From assembly GCF_017744695.1 (NCBI RefSeq), contig NZ_JAGIAS010000009.1:124001-188000 (forward strand): a stretch of DNA of 64,000 bases, written 5' to 3'. The translations under genes and the position numbers were made by a program. The notes below the pieces were generated by a model. That model did no database searches. It worked only from the letters and a program-made list of their open reading frames with translations, and had not been told where the DNA came from. Shown piece by piece: positions 19,801-27,156 of this stretch (its first letter is position 1; each line of letters opens with the position of its first letter). The DNA is from Dyadobacter sp. (GTDB lineage Bacteria; Bacteroidota; Bacteroidia; Cytophagales; Spirosomataceae).

Positions 19801-19899
19801 GGCGACCCGTTAAGGCAGATCAAGGATCTACTGAATGTTAAGGCGGTTATCCAAAACGGGAAATACCTGGACATCAAAGCTATTACAGAAGTAAAATGA
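16885..19899 (+). CDS. Secreted TolB-like beta-propeller/amidohydrolase fusion (second paralogue)
   Basis: Full-length paralogue of the 12324 gene with the same architecture: signal peptide to about residue 33, propeller blades (CRQPTWSPDGTQVAFQ, REPYWSPDGASIAFSSDRSG, PSWSPDGARIAFYQ), then the amidohydrolase with FEMHTHQNAQ, MIKTYVGLP, SSHEIYP, VEHIG and TPGTDSP. The beginning SADSVKVTLTEGTNMAIALS matches its paralogue nearly word for word, showing duplication followed by divergence. ATG at 16885 overlaps the M20 stop by four bases. All metal ligands are kept in both copies, so both should be active, perhaps on different substrates. A 13-bp palindrome lies directly after its stop. Confidence 0.92.
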   Translation: MTRHHQKRSIVFKLMSASTSIMLAGILHLIPAANASPQPSADSVKVTLTEGTNMAIALSPDKQTLAIDLQGTIWVLPVTGGNAKAITDALGDCRQPTWSPDGTQVAFQSYRDGNFHIWKVNKDGSGLRQLTTGIYHDREPYWSPDGASIAFSSDRSGNYDIWKIYLKNDSLAQLTDHPGNDYSPAFSADGKSIAYISERASAAGIYIRDEQGEHRLFVHSKEKLASPVWQPDGEHMVFNSLAAGKSQLEMVKTGGSDWQTLSPEAEDVFPFRTCWLSSTEYLYTADGQIKLGKVGRDDAKGIAFTAVVTLQRDRYAPKKRDFDAALSRPVQGIRGPVVSNSGKFVAFAALGDIWVLETGKPKPVQITHDVFIDIDPVWSADDQWLAFTSDRNGNMDLWIREISTGKEVCLLDAAANLKFPSWSPDGARIAFYQADPSAYSRSSLCVIELKTRKVAALYDGLFEASQPSWSKDGKYLVVSSLDPYSSRFREGLSKFLVISSDRSGARFASPVPGRSLATRGKNGPVISPDGRTIAYILDNVLWTIPVDSRLNIAGPPVQLTRELAENPSWTGDSKSIVFLATDKLKKVVVSDGRIEPLSMDFTWRPEQPKGRQVIHAGRVFDGISDQYIENVDIVIEGNRIREIVPHQTNRKEKVIDVSGQTVIPGLFEMHTHQNAQLGEKGGRLWLAYGITSIREPGTDPYDALERKESWASGKRLGPRSFFAGGHMEGSRVYYNRSTSNVAGAQLELELGRAVALGYDMIKTYVGLPDILQKRVTEFAHANGLPVSSHEIYPAAGLGVDGVEHIGATSRRGYSPKLTALNRSYQDVVALTTQSGIYMTPTISLHGGMNALISGDSLFFDHWQFQAFYSEKQKQELRSAAARARGSNKTYPNIEKTMVRLMRSGARLTPGTDSPIIPSGLSYHAELQSWVAAGLSPFETLRAATQWSAQQAGVGDDLGTLQPGKLADMVIVDGDPLRQIKDLLNVKAVIQNGKYLDIKAITEVK

Positions 19900-19906
19900 A
19901 ATATTG

Positions 19907-19949
19907 TATTGTTAAATATTTGGCGCGCAATTTATTATATTTAACAATA
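19907..19949. promoter_or_regulatory. 13-bp perfect inverted repeat upstream of the ECF sigma gene
   Basis: Arms TATTGTTAAATAT (19907-19919) and ATATTTAACAATA (19937-19949) are perfect reverse complements with a 17-base spacer. The stem contains one G/C pair only, so it is a poor terminator; its place 54 bp before the sigma-factor start suggests an operator or a large recognition site for a dimeric regulator. Function inferred. Confidence 0.6.
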
Positions 19950-20002
19950 TGGATTTTGCGGAATAATATTTTGAAAATACTTCTATTTCAACGATAAAAA
20001 AT

Positions 20003-20563
20003 ATGAATAAATCAACATTTTCCGATGATCAGCTCATTGAGCTGATCGCGGCGGACGATACAGAGGCATTCAAAATATTGTTTGACAAATATTATTCGAC
20101 CCTGGCCCGGATCCTGATGCGCTATTCGGATGACTCAGAGCTGATCAAGGATTGGATCCAGGATATTTTTGTTATGCTTTGGGAAACCAGGGCGCAGCTT
20201 CAAGGTCACCAGATTGCTAACTTTAAGGCCTATTTCATCGTAATGGCGCGTAATCATGTGATGCGCGTGCTCGCCAGGAAGAAAAAAGCAGTGCTGGTGT
20301 TCTCCCCGGAAATGGAAGTGTGCGATGTCCCGGACAACACCCTTTGTGAAAGCCTGGATGCGGCCGAACTCAGGCTCATGCATGACGCTGCGCTGGCCAA
20401 GCTTCCTGCAAAGACGCAGCAAGCCTACCTTCTTAACCGGCATAAAGGGCTCACTTACGGTAAAATAGCGGACACAATGGGGATTTCTATCAAAACCGTC
20501 GAAGCCCATATTTCGCGGACGATTGCATTCCTGCGGCAGGAACTTGTCGTTTATTTACGCTAG
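20003..20563 (+). CDS. ECF-family RNA polymerase sigma factor
   Basis: Extracytoplasmic-function sigma factor of 186 residues. Region 2 runs from about 20 to 90 (AFKILFDKYYSTLARILMRY, LIKDWIQDIFVMLWETRAQL, FKAYFIVMARNHVMRVL) and region 4 from about 125 to 180 (LAKLPAKTQQAYLLNRHKGLTYGKIADTMGIS broken here only for display: it is the usual helix-turn-helix, followed by KTVEAHISRTIAFLRQ). No anti-sigma gene adjoins it; the only FecR protein in the window is at 5964, at the other end of the SusCD-amidohydrolase operon, whose SusC has the STN signalling domain. I infer that these three form one surface-signalling system. It is separated from the preceding gene by 103 AT-rich bases containing a 13-bp palindrome. 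Confidence 0.93.
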   Translation: MNKSTFSDDQLIELIAADDTEAFKILFDKYYSTLARILMRYSDDSELIKDWIQDIFVMLWETRAQLQGHQIANFKAYFIVMARNHVMRVLARKKKAVLVFSPEMEVCDVPDNTLCESLDAAELRLMHDAALAKLPAKTQQAYLLNRHKGLTYGKIADTMGISIKTVEAHISRTIAFLRQELVVYLR

Positions 20564-20671
20564 ATAAACCGGGTTGTTGCTGGCCTACTTTCCCTACATA
20601 GGCGTGTATCCAACGGATTTCTGATAAAATCAATTTCTCTTTCCGGCAATGAGAATGCCTTTATCTTGATA

Positions 20672-20681
20672 TACGTAGGTA
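20672..20681. promoter_or_regulatory. Distal TACGTA/TAGGTA element upstream of the porin-urt operon
   Basis: TACGTAGGTA at 20672-20681; its last eight bases CGTAGGTA also form both arms (one inverted) of the palindrome at 27900-27927 in front of the two-component genes. It lies about 100 bp before the porin promoter, where an activator or repression-loop site could sit. Proposed binding site; inference. Confidence 0.4.
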
Positions 20682-20784
20682 TATTATACGTGCCCGTATG
20701 GCGTGTTATGAGATTGGTATTTTGTTATATCTTATTAAAATTCAATATTTTATTATAAACTTTTCAAGAAAATGAAATGAGGTC

Positions 20785-20814
20785 TTGTACGTACGTAATG
20801 ATATCGTAAATTTG
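20785..20814 (+). promoter_or_regulatory. Promoter of the porin-urt operon with embedded TACGTACGTA palindrome
   Basis: A Bacteroidota-type promoter: -33 TTG at 20785-20787, 19-bp spacer, -7 TAAATTTG (fits TAnnTTTG) at 20807-20814, placing the transcription start near 20820, about 30 bases before the porin ATG. The palindrome TACGTACGTA (20788-20797) fills the spacer just after the -33 element. TACGTACGTAATGAT here matches TACGTACGTAATAAT before ureA with one mismatch in 15 bases. A second TTACGTAA occurs at 20827-20834, within the leader. Confidence 0.6.
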
Positions 20815-20850
20815 AATAAAATTACTTACGTAACCAAATCAACGACCATC

Positions 20851-22137
20851 ATGAAAAGACTTTTCCTCAATGCAGGTTTGTTGCTGATGCTTTGCCAGGG
20901 CATCGCGCTGGCCGATGGCGGTCCGGATGCCCGGGATCGGAAGGCTGCCCGCAAAGTGCGCGTGCTGCGTGAGATTCCCGGCTACCTGGCGCCAAAGGAT
21001 TCGGTGACAGCGGCCGAAAAAGCAGAGGACGATTTCAAGCCGTCTATCCACGTGGGGGCGATCGTGCATATGTTCGCTTCCGCCGAGCAATCGGGTTTCG
21101 GCGGTAATGTGACCGACAAGGCAAGTGACTGGAACAAAGGTTTTTCGCTTTACCGGGCGCGGGTGCTGGTGGGCGGGCAGCTTTCCAGGAAGGGGAGCTT
21201 TTTTATGGAAACGGAGCTTCCGTCGCCCATCGGAATCCAGCTCGGCGACAGTACCAAGAATGTGAAAGTGGCGCCGATCCTGCTCGATTGTCAGTATGAA
21301 TACGCTTTCTCAAATGCATTTCAACTCATTGCCGGTATGCAGCTGGTTTCCAGCAACCGCAATGGCCTGCAAGGTGCGGCGGGATTGATGGCCAACGATT
21401 TTACCTATTTTCAATACCCCTATAACCTTTTCGCCAACAGCCCCTTGCAAGGCAACTTCGGCCGCGACCTGGGCGTGAATGCGAGGGGGTTTCTTTTAAA
21501 AGACAAGTTGGAATACCGGCTGGGTCTGTTCACGGGCAGGAACCTCGATGGTCAGGCGCCGTTACGTATAGTGGGCCGCGTTGCTTATAATTTCCTTGAC
21601 CCCGAGAAAGATTATTACTATGCCGGTACCAAGCTCGGTGCAGGTAACACCATCGCCTGGGGCGCGGGTTTCGATACGCAGGGTTCTTATTATAATGTAG
21701 GTACAGACCTTTTCATCGATAAAAAGGCCGGAGATGCTGGCTCTGTAACCCTGAATGCCGCATTTCAATACATGACGGGCGGTACCAATGTCAATTCGAA
21801 ATACACTTTTGCCCGGCAGATTCCCAGGCAAACCGTACAGTTCCTCGAACTGGGCTATTATTTCAAAAAAACACGTATCCAGCCTTGGGTGCGTTACGAA
21901 AACCAGAACATCTCCGCAACCAAAGAACAGGCAGGTTCGGAGCTGATCGACAATTTCGACAAAGCCAAATCGAGCAGCGTTTACGGCGGCGGATTGAATT
22001 ACTTCTTTAATGGAAGCGCCACCAATCTTCGTCTTTCCTATGTGGCGCGCAAGCATAATGTGGCCGACGCGGGTGGTGCGTACAGCTCGAAGACCTACGG
22101 CCAGGTTTGGTTGCAAGTACAGTTTTTCCTATTTTGA
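20851..22137 (+). CDS. Outer-membrane porin of the urea-uptake operon
   Basis: Predicted beta-barrel porin, probably the outer-membrane route for urea or short amides into the periplasm where UrtA waits. The ATG at 20851 gives a signal peptide (MKRLFLNAGLLLMLCQGIALA); an upstream in-frame ATG at 20785 would fall on the promoter. The mature protein resembles phosphate-selective porin O/P-type barrels: SIHVGAIVHMFASAEQ, LYRARVLVGGQLSRKGSFFMETELPS, FDKAKSSSVYGGGLNYFFNG, and ends with alternating strands and a terminal phenylalanine (VQFFLF). It precedes urtA by 71 bp on the same strand. Specificity for urea is inferred from context. Confidence 0.85.
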   Translation: MKRLFLNAGLLLMLCQGIALADGGPDARDRKAARKVRVLREIPGYLAPKDSVTAAEKAEDDFKPSIHVGAIVHMFASAEQSGFGGNVTDKASDWNKGFSLYRARVLVGGQLSRKGSFFMETELPSPIGIQLGDSTKNVKVAPILLDCQYEYAFSNAFQLIAGMQLVSSNRNGLQGAAGLMANDFTYFQYPYNLFANSPLQGNFGRDLGVNARGFLLKDKLEYRLGLFTGRNLDGQAPLRIVGRVAYNFLDPEKDYYYAGTKLGAGNTIAWGAGFDTQGSYYNVGTDLFIDKKAGDAGSVTLNAAFQYMTGGTNVNSKYTFARQIPRQTVQFLELGYYFKKTRIQPWVRYENQNISATKEQAGSELIDNFDKAKSSSVYGGGLNYFFNGSATNLRLSYVARKHNVADAGGAYSSKTYGQVWLQVQFFLF

Positions 22138-22208
22138 CCCGTTTCGACGTGTTTAGAAGGGCTTCTTTTGATCTTAATTTTCACTCATATCACTATTAAA
22201 ATTGACCG

Positions 22209-23513
22209 ATGAAAACATTCAAAATGTCTTGCCAGGTAGTATGGATGGTTGTGCTGGTGCTTGCACTGGCGGCTTGCGGCGGTTCGGGTTCAGGGGGTAG
22301 TCAGGAAAGCAAAAAGGAAACTGTGAAGGTGGGTATCCTGCATTCGTTGAGCGGAACGATGGCGATTTCGGAAGTTTCCTTGAAAGACGTCGTGCAAATG
22401 GCTATCGATGAAATCAATGCAAAAGGCGGCGTGCTCGGCAAGCAGATCGAGCCGGTAATCGTGGACCCGGCGTCCGACTGGGACCTTTTTGCGGAAAAAT
22501 CGAAAGAATTGTTGCTCGATAAAAAGGTATCCGCGGTTTTCGGCTGCTGGACGTCCGTTTCACGCAAATCGGTACTGCCTGTTTTCGAGGAAAACAATGG
22601 CCTGCTTTTCTATCCGGTGCAGTACGAAGGCGAAGAATGCTCTACCAGCGTGATTTACACGGGTGCTACCCCGAACCAGCAGCTGATCCCGGCGGCCGAA
22701 TACATGATGAGCGAAGAGGGGGGAGGGTACAAGAAGTTTTATTTGCTGGGTACCGACTATGTTTTCCCCAGAACAGCCAACAAAATCCTGAAAGCGTTTT
22801 TGCTTTCGAAAGGTGTCCCCAAGGAGAATATCGTGGAAGAATACACGCCTTTTCACCACCAGGACTACCAGACAATCGTCTCCAAAGTGAAACAATTCGC
22901 GGCGGGCGGCAAGGCGTGCGTACTTTCGACCATCAACGGCGACTCGAATGTGCCTTTCTACAAAGAGTTCGCCAACCAGGGGCTTTCGGCAGCGACCTGC
23001 CCGATCATGGCATTCTCGGTAGCGGAAGACGAGCTGCGCGCAACGGATACCGAATTCCTGGTAGGGCACCTGGCGGCATGGAATTATTTCCAATCCAAGG
23101 AGTCGCCTGAAAACAAGAAGTTTGTCGAAGATTTCCGTGCATTCTGCAAGAAAAATAACCTCCCCGGCGGCGACAAAAGGGTGACCGACGACCCGATCTG
23201 CTGGGCTTACACCGGCGTGTACCTCTGGGCGAAGGCAGCCGAAAAAGCGGGTTCGTTTGAGGTATCCAAAGTACGTCCCGCATTGTACGGCCTGGAATTC
23301 GCTTCGCCGGATGGCCTGGTTAAAATGGATATGAAAAACCACCACCTGGCCAAGCCGGTAATGATCGGAGAGATCAAGCCCGATGGCCAATTCGATATCA
23401 TCTGGCAATCAACCGGCCTGGTGAATCCCGAGCCCTGGTCCAAGCTGACTTCCCCCGACAAAGACTGCGATCACGTGGGTCACGGCGGAACGTATACAGT
23501 AGCAAGTAAGTAG
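22209..23513 (+). CDS. urtA: Urea ABC transporter substrate-binding lipoprotein UrtA
   Basis: Periplasmic urea-binding protein of the Urt system, a HAAT-family (branched-chain amino-acid type) ABC transporter. MKTFKMSCQVVWMVVLVLALAACGG contains a lipobox with Cys23, so the protein is membrane-anchored. The family sequence is clear: VKVGILHSLSGTMAISE, DVVQMAIDEINAKGGVLGK, VSAVFGCWTSVSRKSVLPVFE, LLFYPVQYEGEE, VFPRTANKILKAFL and VGHLAAWNYFQS, all typical of UrtA rather than LivK. First gene of urtABCDE, followed by urtB after 41 bp. Length 434 is normal. Confidence 0.96.
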   Translation: MKTFKMSCQVVWMVVLVLALAACGGSGSGGSQESKKETVKVGILHSLSGTMAISEVSLKDVVQMAIDEINAKGGVLGKQIEPVIVDPASDWDLFAEKSKELLLDKKVSAVFGCWTSVSRKSVLPVFEENNGLLFYPVQYEGEECSTSVIYTGATPNQQLIPAAEYMMSEEGGGYKKFYLLGTDYVFPRTANKILKAFLLSKGVPKENIVEEYTPFHHQDYQTIVSKVKQFAAGGKACVLSTINGDSNVPFYKEFANQGLSAATCPIMAFSVAEDELRATDTEFLVGHLAAWNYFQSKESPENKKFVEDFRAFCKKNNLPGGDKRVTDDPICWAYTGVYLWAKAAEKAGSFEVSKVRPALYGLEFASPDGLVKMDMKNHHLAKPVMIGEIKPDGQFDIIWQSTGLVNPEPWSKLTSPDKDCDHVGHGGTYTVASK

Positions 23514-23554
23514 GCATTTGTCCACAGCGGCCATCGCGGCCGCATTTAACATCC

Positions 23555-25198
23555 ATGGTTATGAACTGCATTCAAAAGGTGTGGCTGGTGATCCTTTTGG
23601 CCATCGGAATCGGCGGCGGAGCGTTCGCACAGCAGGCAGACAGCATTTCCATTAAGGTGGCGGCTGTGCTGAGCCCGCCGAACGACACGGCCCGCAGCCA
23701 GGCGCTGCAGTACCTGGCTGCGCAGAAAGACCCGTCGACTTTCCCGCTGCTCGCGGCGATCAATGACAAGAAGCTTTATATGCTGGACGGCAAAGCCGTT
23801 ACCACGGGCGAGGCGGAAAATTTCGGTGGAAAAGAGGTTTTTACGGTCTTTTACCTCTATCCGCAAAACAAGGAGGCGGCGGTTAAGCTGCCGGCCGATC
23901 AACTGCAGAAAGTAGAGATCAGCAGATCCGAAAGACTTATACTCAACGTTGTTTTGCCCTATCTGAATTTGACCAGCCATGATCCCCAAAAGCGGATCAT
24001 GGCGTACGGTCAGCTCGTAAGCGCGCAGGACACGGGGAAAATCGCGATCCTTGCAAAAGCATTGCGGCAGGAAGCCGACGCCGGTGCGCTTACCGCGGGA
24101 AAGGAGGTGCTTTTTCAAATGAAACTGCATGAGGCACTTTCTGAACCCGAGGCAAAGGCTTACATCGACAGCCTGGATGGAAATTGGGGTGAAAACGTAG
24201 GGCTGATCCTCAAAAATTATGCGGAAAATGGGAATGTCGTATCGGCGCGTGCGTATGCCGCGGAGAAGGTAAAGGCGCTCGAAAGCCTTCAAGGGCGTAT
24301 CGAGAAGGCGCAAAACCTGTTCAGCGGCATTAGTCTCGGCAGTATCCTGATCCTGATCGCACTCGGCCTGGCGATTGTCTACGGGCTGGCCGGGATCATC
24401 AATATGGCGCACGGCGAATTTCTGATGATCGGGGCCTACACGACGTATTGCATGCAATCGCTTTTCATCGATACCCTCGGCGTGAAATCCGACCTGTATT
24501 TCTGGGTCTCGATCCCAGTCTCGTTTATCGTGGCGGGCATATTCGGGTTGGTGCTCGAAAGATTGGTGATCAGGCATTTGTACGCCCGGCCGCTGGAAAG
24601 CCTACTGGCTACCTGGGGCGTCAGCCTGATCATGGTGCAAGCTGCCCGGAGCATTTTCGGGGACCTTACGGCGGTAAAAGCGCCTGCATTCCTGGCGGGC
24701 GGCTGGCAACTGATGCCGCATTTGGTATTGCCGTATAATCGGTTGTTTATCATTGGATTAACGGTAATTGTTGTCTCGCTCACCTACCTGATGCTCTACC
24801 GCAGCCGTCTGGGCATCCGCATTCGTGCGGTCACGCAGAACCGCACCATGAGCGCGTGCCTGGGTGTGGAGACGCGCCGCGTGGACGCGATCACATTCTT
24901 CCTGGGCTCGGGACTGGCGGGCCTTGCTGGCTGCGCGATGACGCTGATTGGCAACGTGGTGCCGGATATGGGCCAAACCTACATTGTCGATTCGTTCCTG
25001 GTGGTGGTAACGGGTGGTGTCGGCAAGATTGCCGGGGCTATCGTGTCGGGTCTGGGGATCGGTTTTCTGACCAAGGTACTCGAATCGTTCTACGAGGCTG
25101 TTTATGGAAAAGTGCTCATTCTGGCGCTTATCGTGGTCTTCCTGCAATTCAAACCCCGCGGGCTATTCCCCGACAAGGGTCGTATCGCCGAGGATTGA
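23555..25198 (+). CDS. urtB: Urea ABC transporter permease UrtB
   Basis: One of the two inner-membrane permeases of the urea transporter. A signal-like N-terminus (ending AFAQQ) and a hydrophilic extracytoplasmic region of about 230 residues, characteristic of UrtB and absent from LivH, are followed by the permease core: LFSGISLGSILILIALGLAIVYGLAGIINMAHGEF spans the first helices (given in part), then LESLLATWGVSLIMVQAAR, LGVETRRVDAITFFLGSGLAG and VVTGGVGKIAGAIVSGLGIG. The MAHGEF and ATWG motifs are diagnostic. Followed by urtC after 44 bp. Confidence 0.95.
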   Translation: MVMNCIQKVWLVILLAIGIGGGAFAQQADSISIKVAAVLSPPNDTARSQALQYLAAQKDPSTFPLLAAINDKKLYMLDGKAVTTGEAENFGGKEVFTVFYLYPQNKEAAVKLPADQLQKVEISRSERLILNVVLPYLNLTSHDPQKRIMAYGQLVSAQDTGKIAILAKALRQEADAGALTAGKEVLFQMKLHEALSEPEAKAYIDSLDGNWGENVGLILKNYAENGNVVSARAYAAEKVKALESLQGRIEKAQNLFSGISLGSILILIALGLAIVYGLAGIINMAHGEFLMIGAYTTYCMQSLFIDTLGVKSDLYFWVSIPVSFIVAGIFGLVLERLVIRHLYARPLESLLATWGVSLIMVQAARSIFGDLTAVKAPAFLAGGWQLMPHLVLPYNRLFIIGLTVIVVSLTYLMLYRSRLGIRIRAVTQNRTMSACLGVETRRVDAITFFLGSGLAGLAGCAMTLIGNVVPDMGQTYIVDSFLVVVTGGVGKIAGAIVSGLGIGFLTKVLESFYEAVYGKVLILALIVVFLQFKPRGLFPDKGRIAED

Positions 25199-25242
25199 CC
25201 TGTCAATTTTTGAAGGGAAACCAATATTATCTCACATCGATT

Positions 25243-26349
25243 ATGGGAAATAAAAAGGATTTCGGGTTGTATGCATGCGGTATCGCATTGTTCCTGATCA
25301 TTTTGCCGCTGGGTAATGTGCTGGGTTTCGTATCGGGCAACACCATCTCGCTTTGGGGGCGGTACTTCTGCTTTGCCATTGTGGCGCTGGGCGTGGACCT
25401 CATCTGGGGCTATACCGGCATTCTTTCCATGTGCCAGGCCTTTTTCTTCTGCCTGGGCGGATACAGCGTGGCGATGCATATTGTGCTCAAAGGCGCGACC
25501 GCCTCGGGTACCAATGGCATTCCGATGCCCGACTTTATGGCCTGGAACCAGGTGGAAGCACTGCCGTTTTTCTGGGTGCCTTTTCAGTCGTTTGGGCTTT
25601 CCCTCGCATTGGGGCTGCTCATTCCCGCGGCATTCGCCTTGGTTTTCGGGTATTTTATTTTCCGAAGCCGCATCCGCGGGGTGTATATGGCCATCATTAC
25701 CCAGGCGCTGGCACTGGCGATGTGGCTCATTTTCCTGCGCAACGAAACCATGTTGGGCGGTACCAACGGTCTGACGGATTTTAAAACGCTGCTGGGGCTG
25801 AGCCTCTCCACACCGGGCATGAAACTGGGGTTGTATCTGGTGTCACTGATTACGCTGGGCGTCGCTTTCTGGTTCAGCAGGAAACTTGTCGATTCCAAGT
25901 TCGGCAAAGTACTGCAAGCCATCCGCGACAGCGAATCCAGGACGAGTTACACGGCCTACCGCGTCATGCATTACAAACTAGCCATATTCATCCTCGCAGC
26001 ATTACTCGCTGCCGTTGCCGGAATGCTCTACGCGCCGCAAACGGGTATTATCACGCCGGGGAGAATGGATGTGAGAGCGTCCGTCGAAATGGTGATGTGG
26101 GTGGCAATTGGCGGCAGGGGTAAATTGAAAGGCGCCATTCTGGGCTCGCTGATCGTGAATTTTCTGTACAGCATTTGTACCAGCCTTTTTCCCGATTCCT
26201 GGCTGTTCATACTCGGTTTCCTGTTTGTTACCACGGTATTGTATTTTGATAAAGGACTGCTCGGGATGCTGGAAACAGTGGCGGCAAAGCTTGGAAGTAA
26301 ACGTAAGCCCAGCCCTCAGCCCGCAGGTCACGAAGTAATGCAGTCGTAA
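25243..26349 (+). CDS. urtC: Urea ABC transporter permease UrtC
   Basis: Second inner-membrane permease, LivM-like, 368 residues. The frame is open well upstream (to 24856), overlapping urtB, but the ATG at 25243 gives MGNKKDFGLYACGIALFLII and the normal UrtC length, so I use it. Motifs: WGYTGILSMCQAFFFCLGGY (typical UrtC, where LivM has SLGHAAF), GVYMAIITQALALAMWLIFL, NGLTDF, FGKVLQAIRDSESRTSYTAY and WVAIGGRGKLKGAILGSLIV. About eight to ten hydrophobic helices are visible. Pairs with UrtB in the membrane. Confidence 0.95.
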   Translation: MGNKKDFGLYACGIALFLIILPLGNVLGFVSGNTISLWGRYFCFAIVALGVDLIWGYTGILSMCQAFFFCLGGYSVAMHIVLKGATASGTNGIPMPDFMAWNQVEALPFFWVPFQSFGLSLALGLLIPAAFALVFGYFIFRSRIRGVYMAIITQALALAMWLIFLRNETMLGGTNGLTDFKTLLGLSLSTPGMKLGLYLVSLITLGVAFWFSRKLVDSKFGKVLQAIRDSESRTSYTAYRVMHYKLAIFILAALLAAVAGMLYAPQTGIITPGRMDVRASVEMVMWVAIGGRGKLKGAILGSLIVNFLYSICTSLFPDSWLFILGFLFVTTVLYFDKGLLGMLETVAAKLGSKRKPSPQPAGHEVMQS

Positions 26350-26397
26350 GCCGGCTGGTCTGTTAGTTGTTATTCCAAAACCAAAACTGCCATTATC

Positions 26398-27153
26398 ATG
26401 CTATTGACAGTGAAGAACTTATCCGTCTCTTTCGGGGGCGTGCATGCATTGAACCTGAGCGGGTTCAATTTGCTGAACCGCGAACTGCGGGTGATCATCG
26501 GTCCGAATGGCGCTGGCAAATCGACATTCCTGGACATTCTTTGCGGCAAAACCAAGGCCGACGCCGGTCAGGTCCATTTCGATGGACATTCGGTACTGGG
26601 TAAAAGCGAGGTGCGTATCGCCGACATGGGCATCGGCAGGAAGTTTCAAAAGCCCTCTGTATTTCCCAGCCTGACGGTGTATGACAATATGCTGCTCGCT
26701 TTCAAAATGAACAAAGGTATTTTCGCTTCGCTGTTTTTCAAGCCTAATCAGGAAATCGACGATCGCATCCATGAAGTGGCATTGAAAGTAGGTTTGCAGA
26801 AATGCCTGGGAAAAGTTGCGGGGGAGCTTTCGCACGGCCAGAAGCAGTGGCTGGAAATTGCCATTGTCGTATTGCAAGACCCGAAACTGATGCTGATCGA
26901 CGAGCCGGCGGCCGGGATGTCGGATGAAGAAACAGAGAAGACCGGAGAGCTGCTGCTCCAATTGGCCCGGCAGCATGCTATTATCGTGATCGAGCACGAT
27001 ATGAAATTCGTAGAGCAGATCGCGCAGGACCTGGTGACCGTGCTCGTGCGCGGGAAGTTGCTGATGGAGGGCACCTTCGAGGAGGTACGTAACGACCAGC
27101 GGGTGATCGACAGCTACCTGGGCAGGGCCAATGTTCAACTTGAAAATTTCTGA
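26398..27153 (+). CDS. urtD: Urea ABC transporter ATPase UrtD
   Basis: First ATPase subunit (LivG type) energising urea import. Walker A GPNGAGKST at about residues 35-43, ABC signature LSHGQKQWLEI (SHGQ instead of SGGQ, as usual for UrtD), Walker B LMLIDEPAAGMS and switch His in IVIEHDMKF. RKFQKPSVFPSLTVYDNM is the family's Q-loop region. 251 residues; 3 bp separate its stop from urtE. Confidence 0.96.
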   Translation: MLLTVKNLSVSFGGVHALNLSGFNLLNRELRVIIGPNGAGKSTFLDILCGKTKADAGQVHFDGHSVLGKSEVRIADMGIGRKFQKPSVFPSLTVYDNMLLAFKMNKGIFASLFFKPNQEIDDRIHEVALKVGLQKCLGKVAGELSHGQKQWLEIAIVVLQDPKLMLIDEPAAGMSDEETEKTGELLLQLARQHAIIVIEHDMKFVEQIAQDLVTVLVRGKLLMEGTFEEVRNDQRVIDSYLGRANVQLENF

Positions 27154-27156
27154 AAA

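Noticed and set aside
20582..20605. GCCTA-N11-TAGGC repeat after the sigma gene
   Set aside because: Possible hairpin, but short, without a following T run, so not called a terminator.
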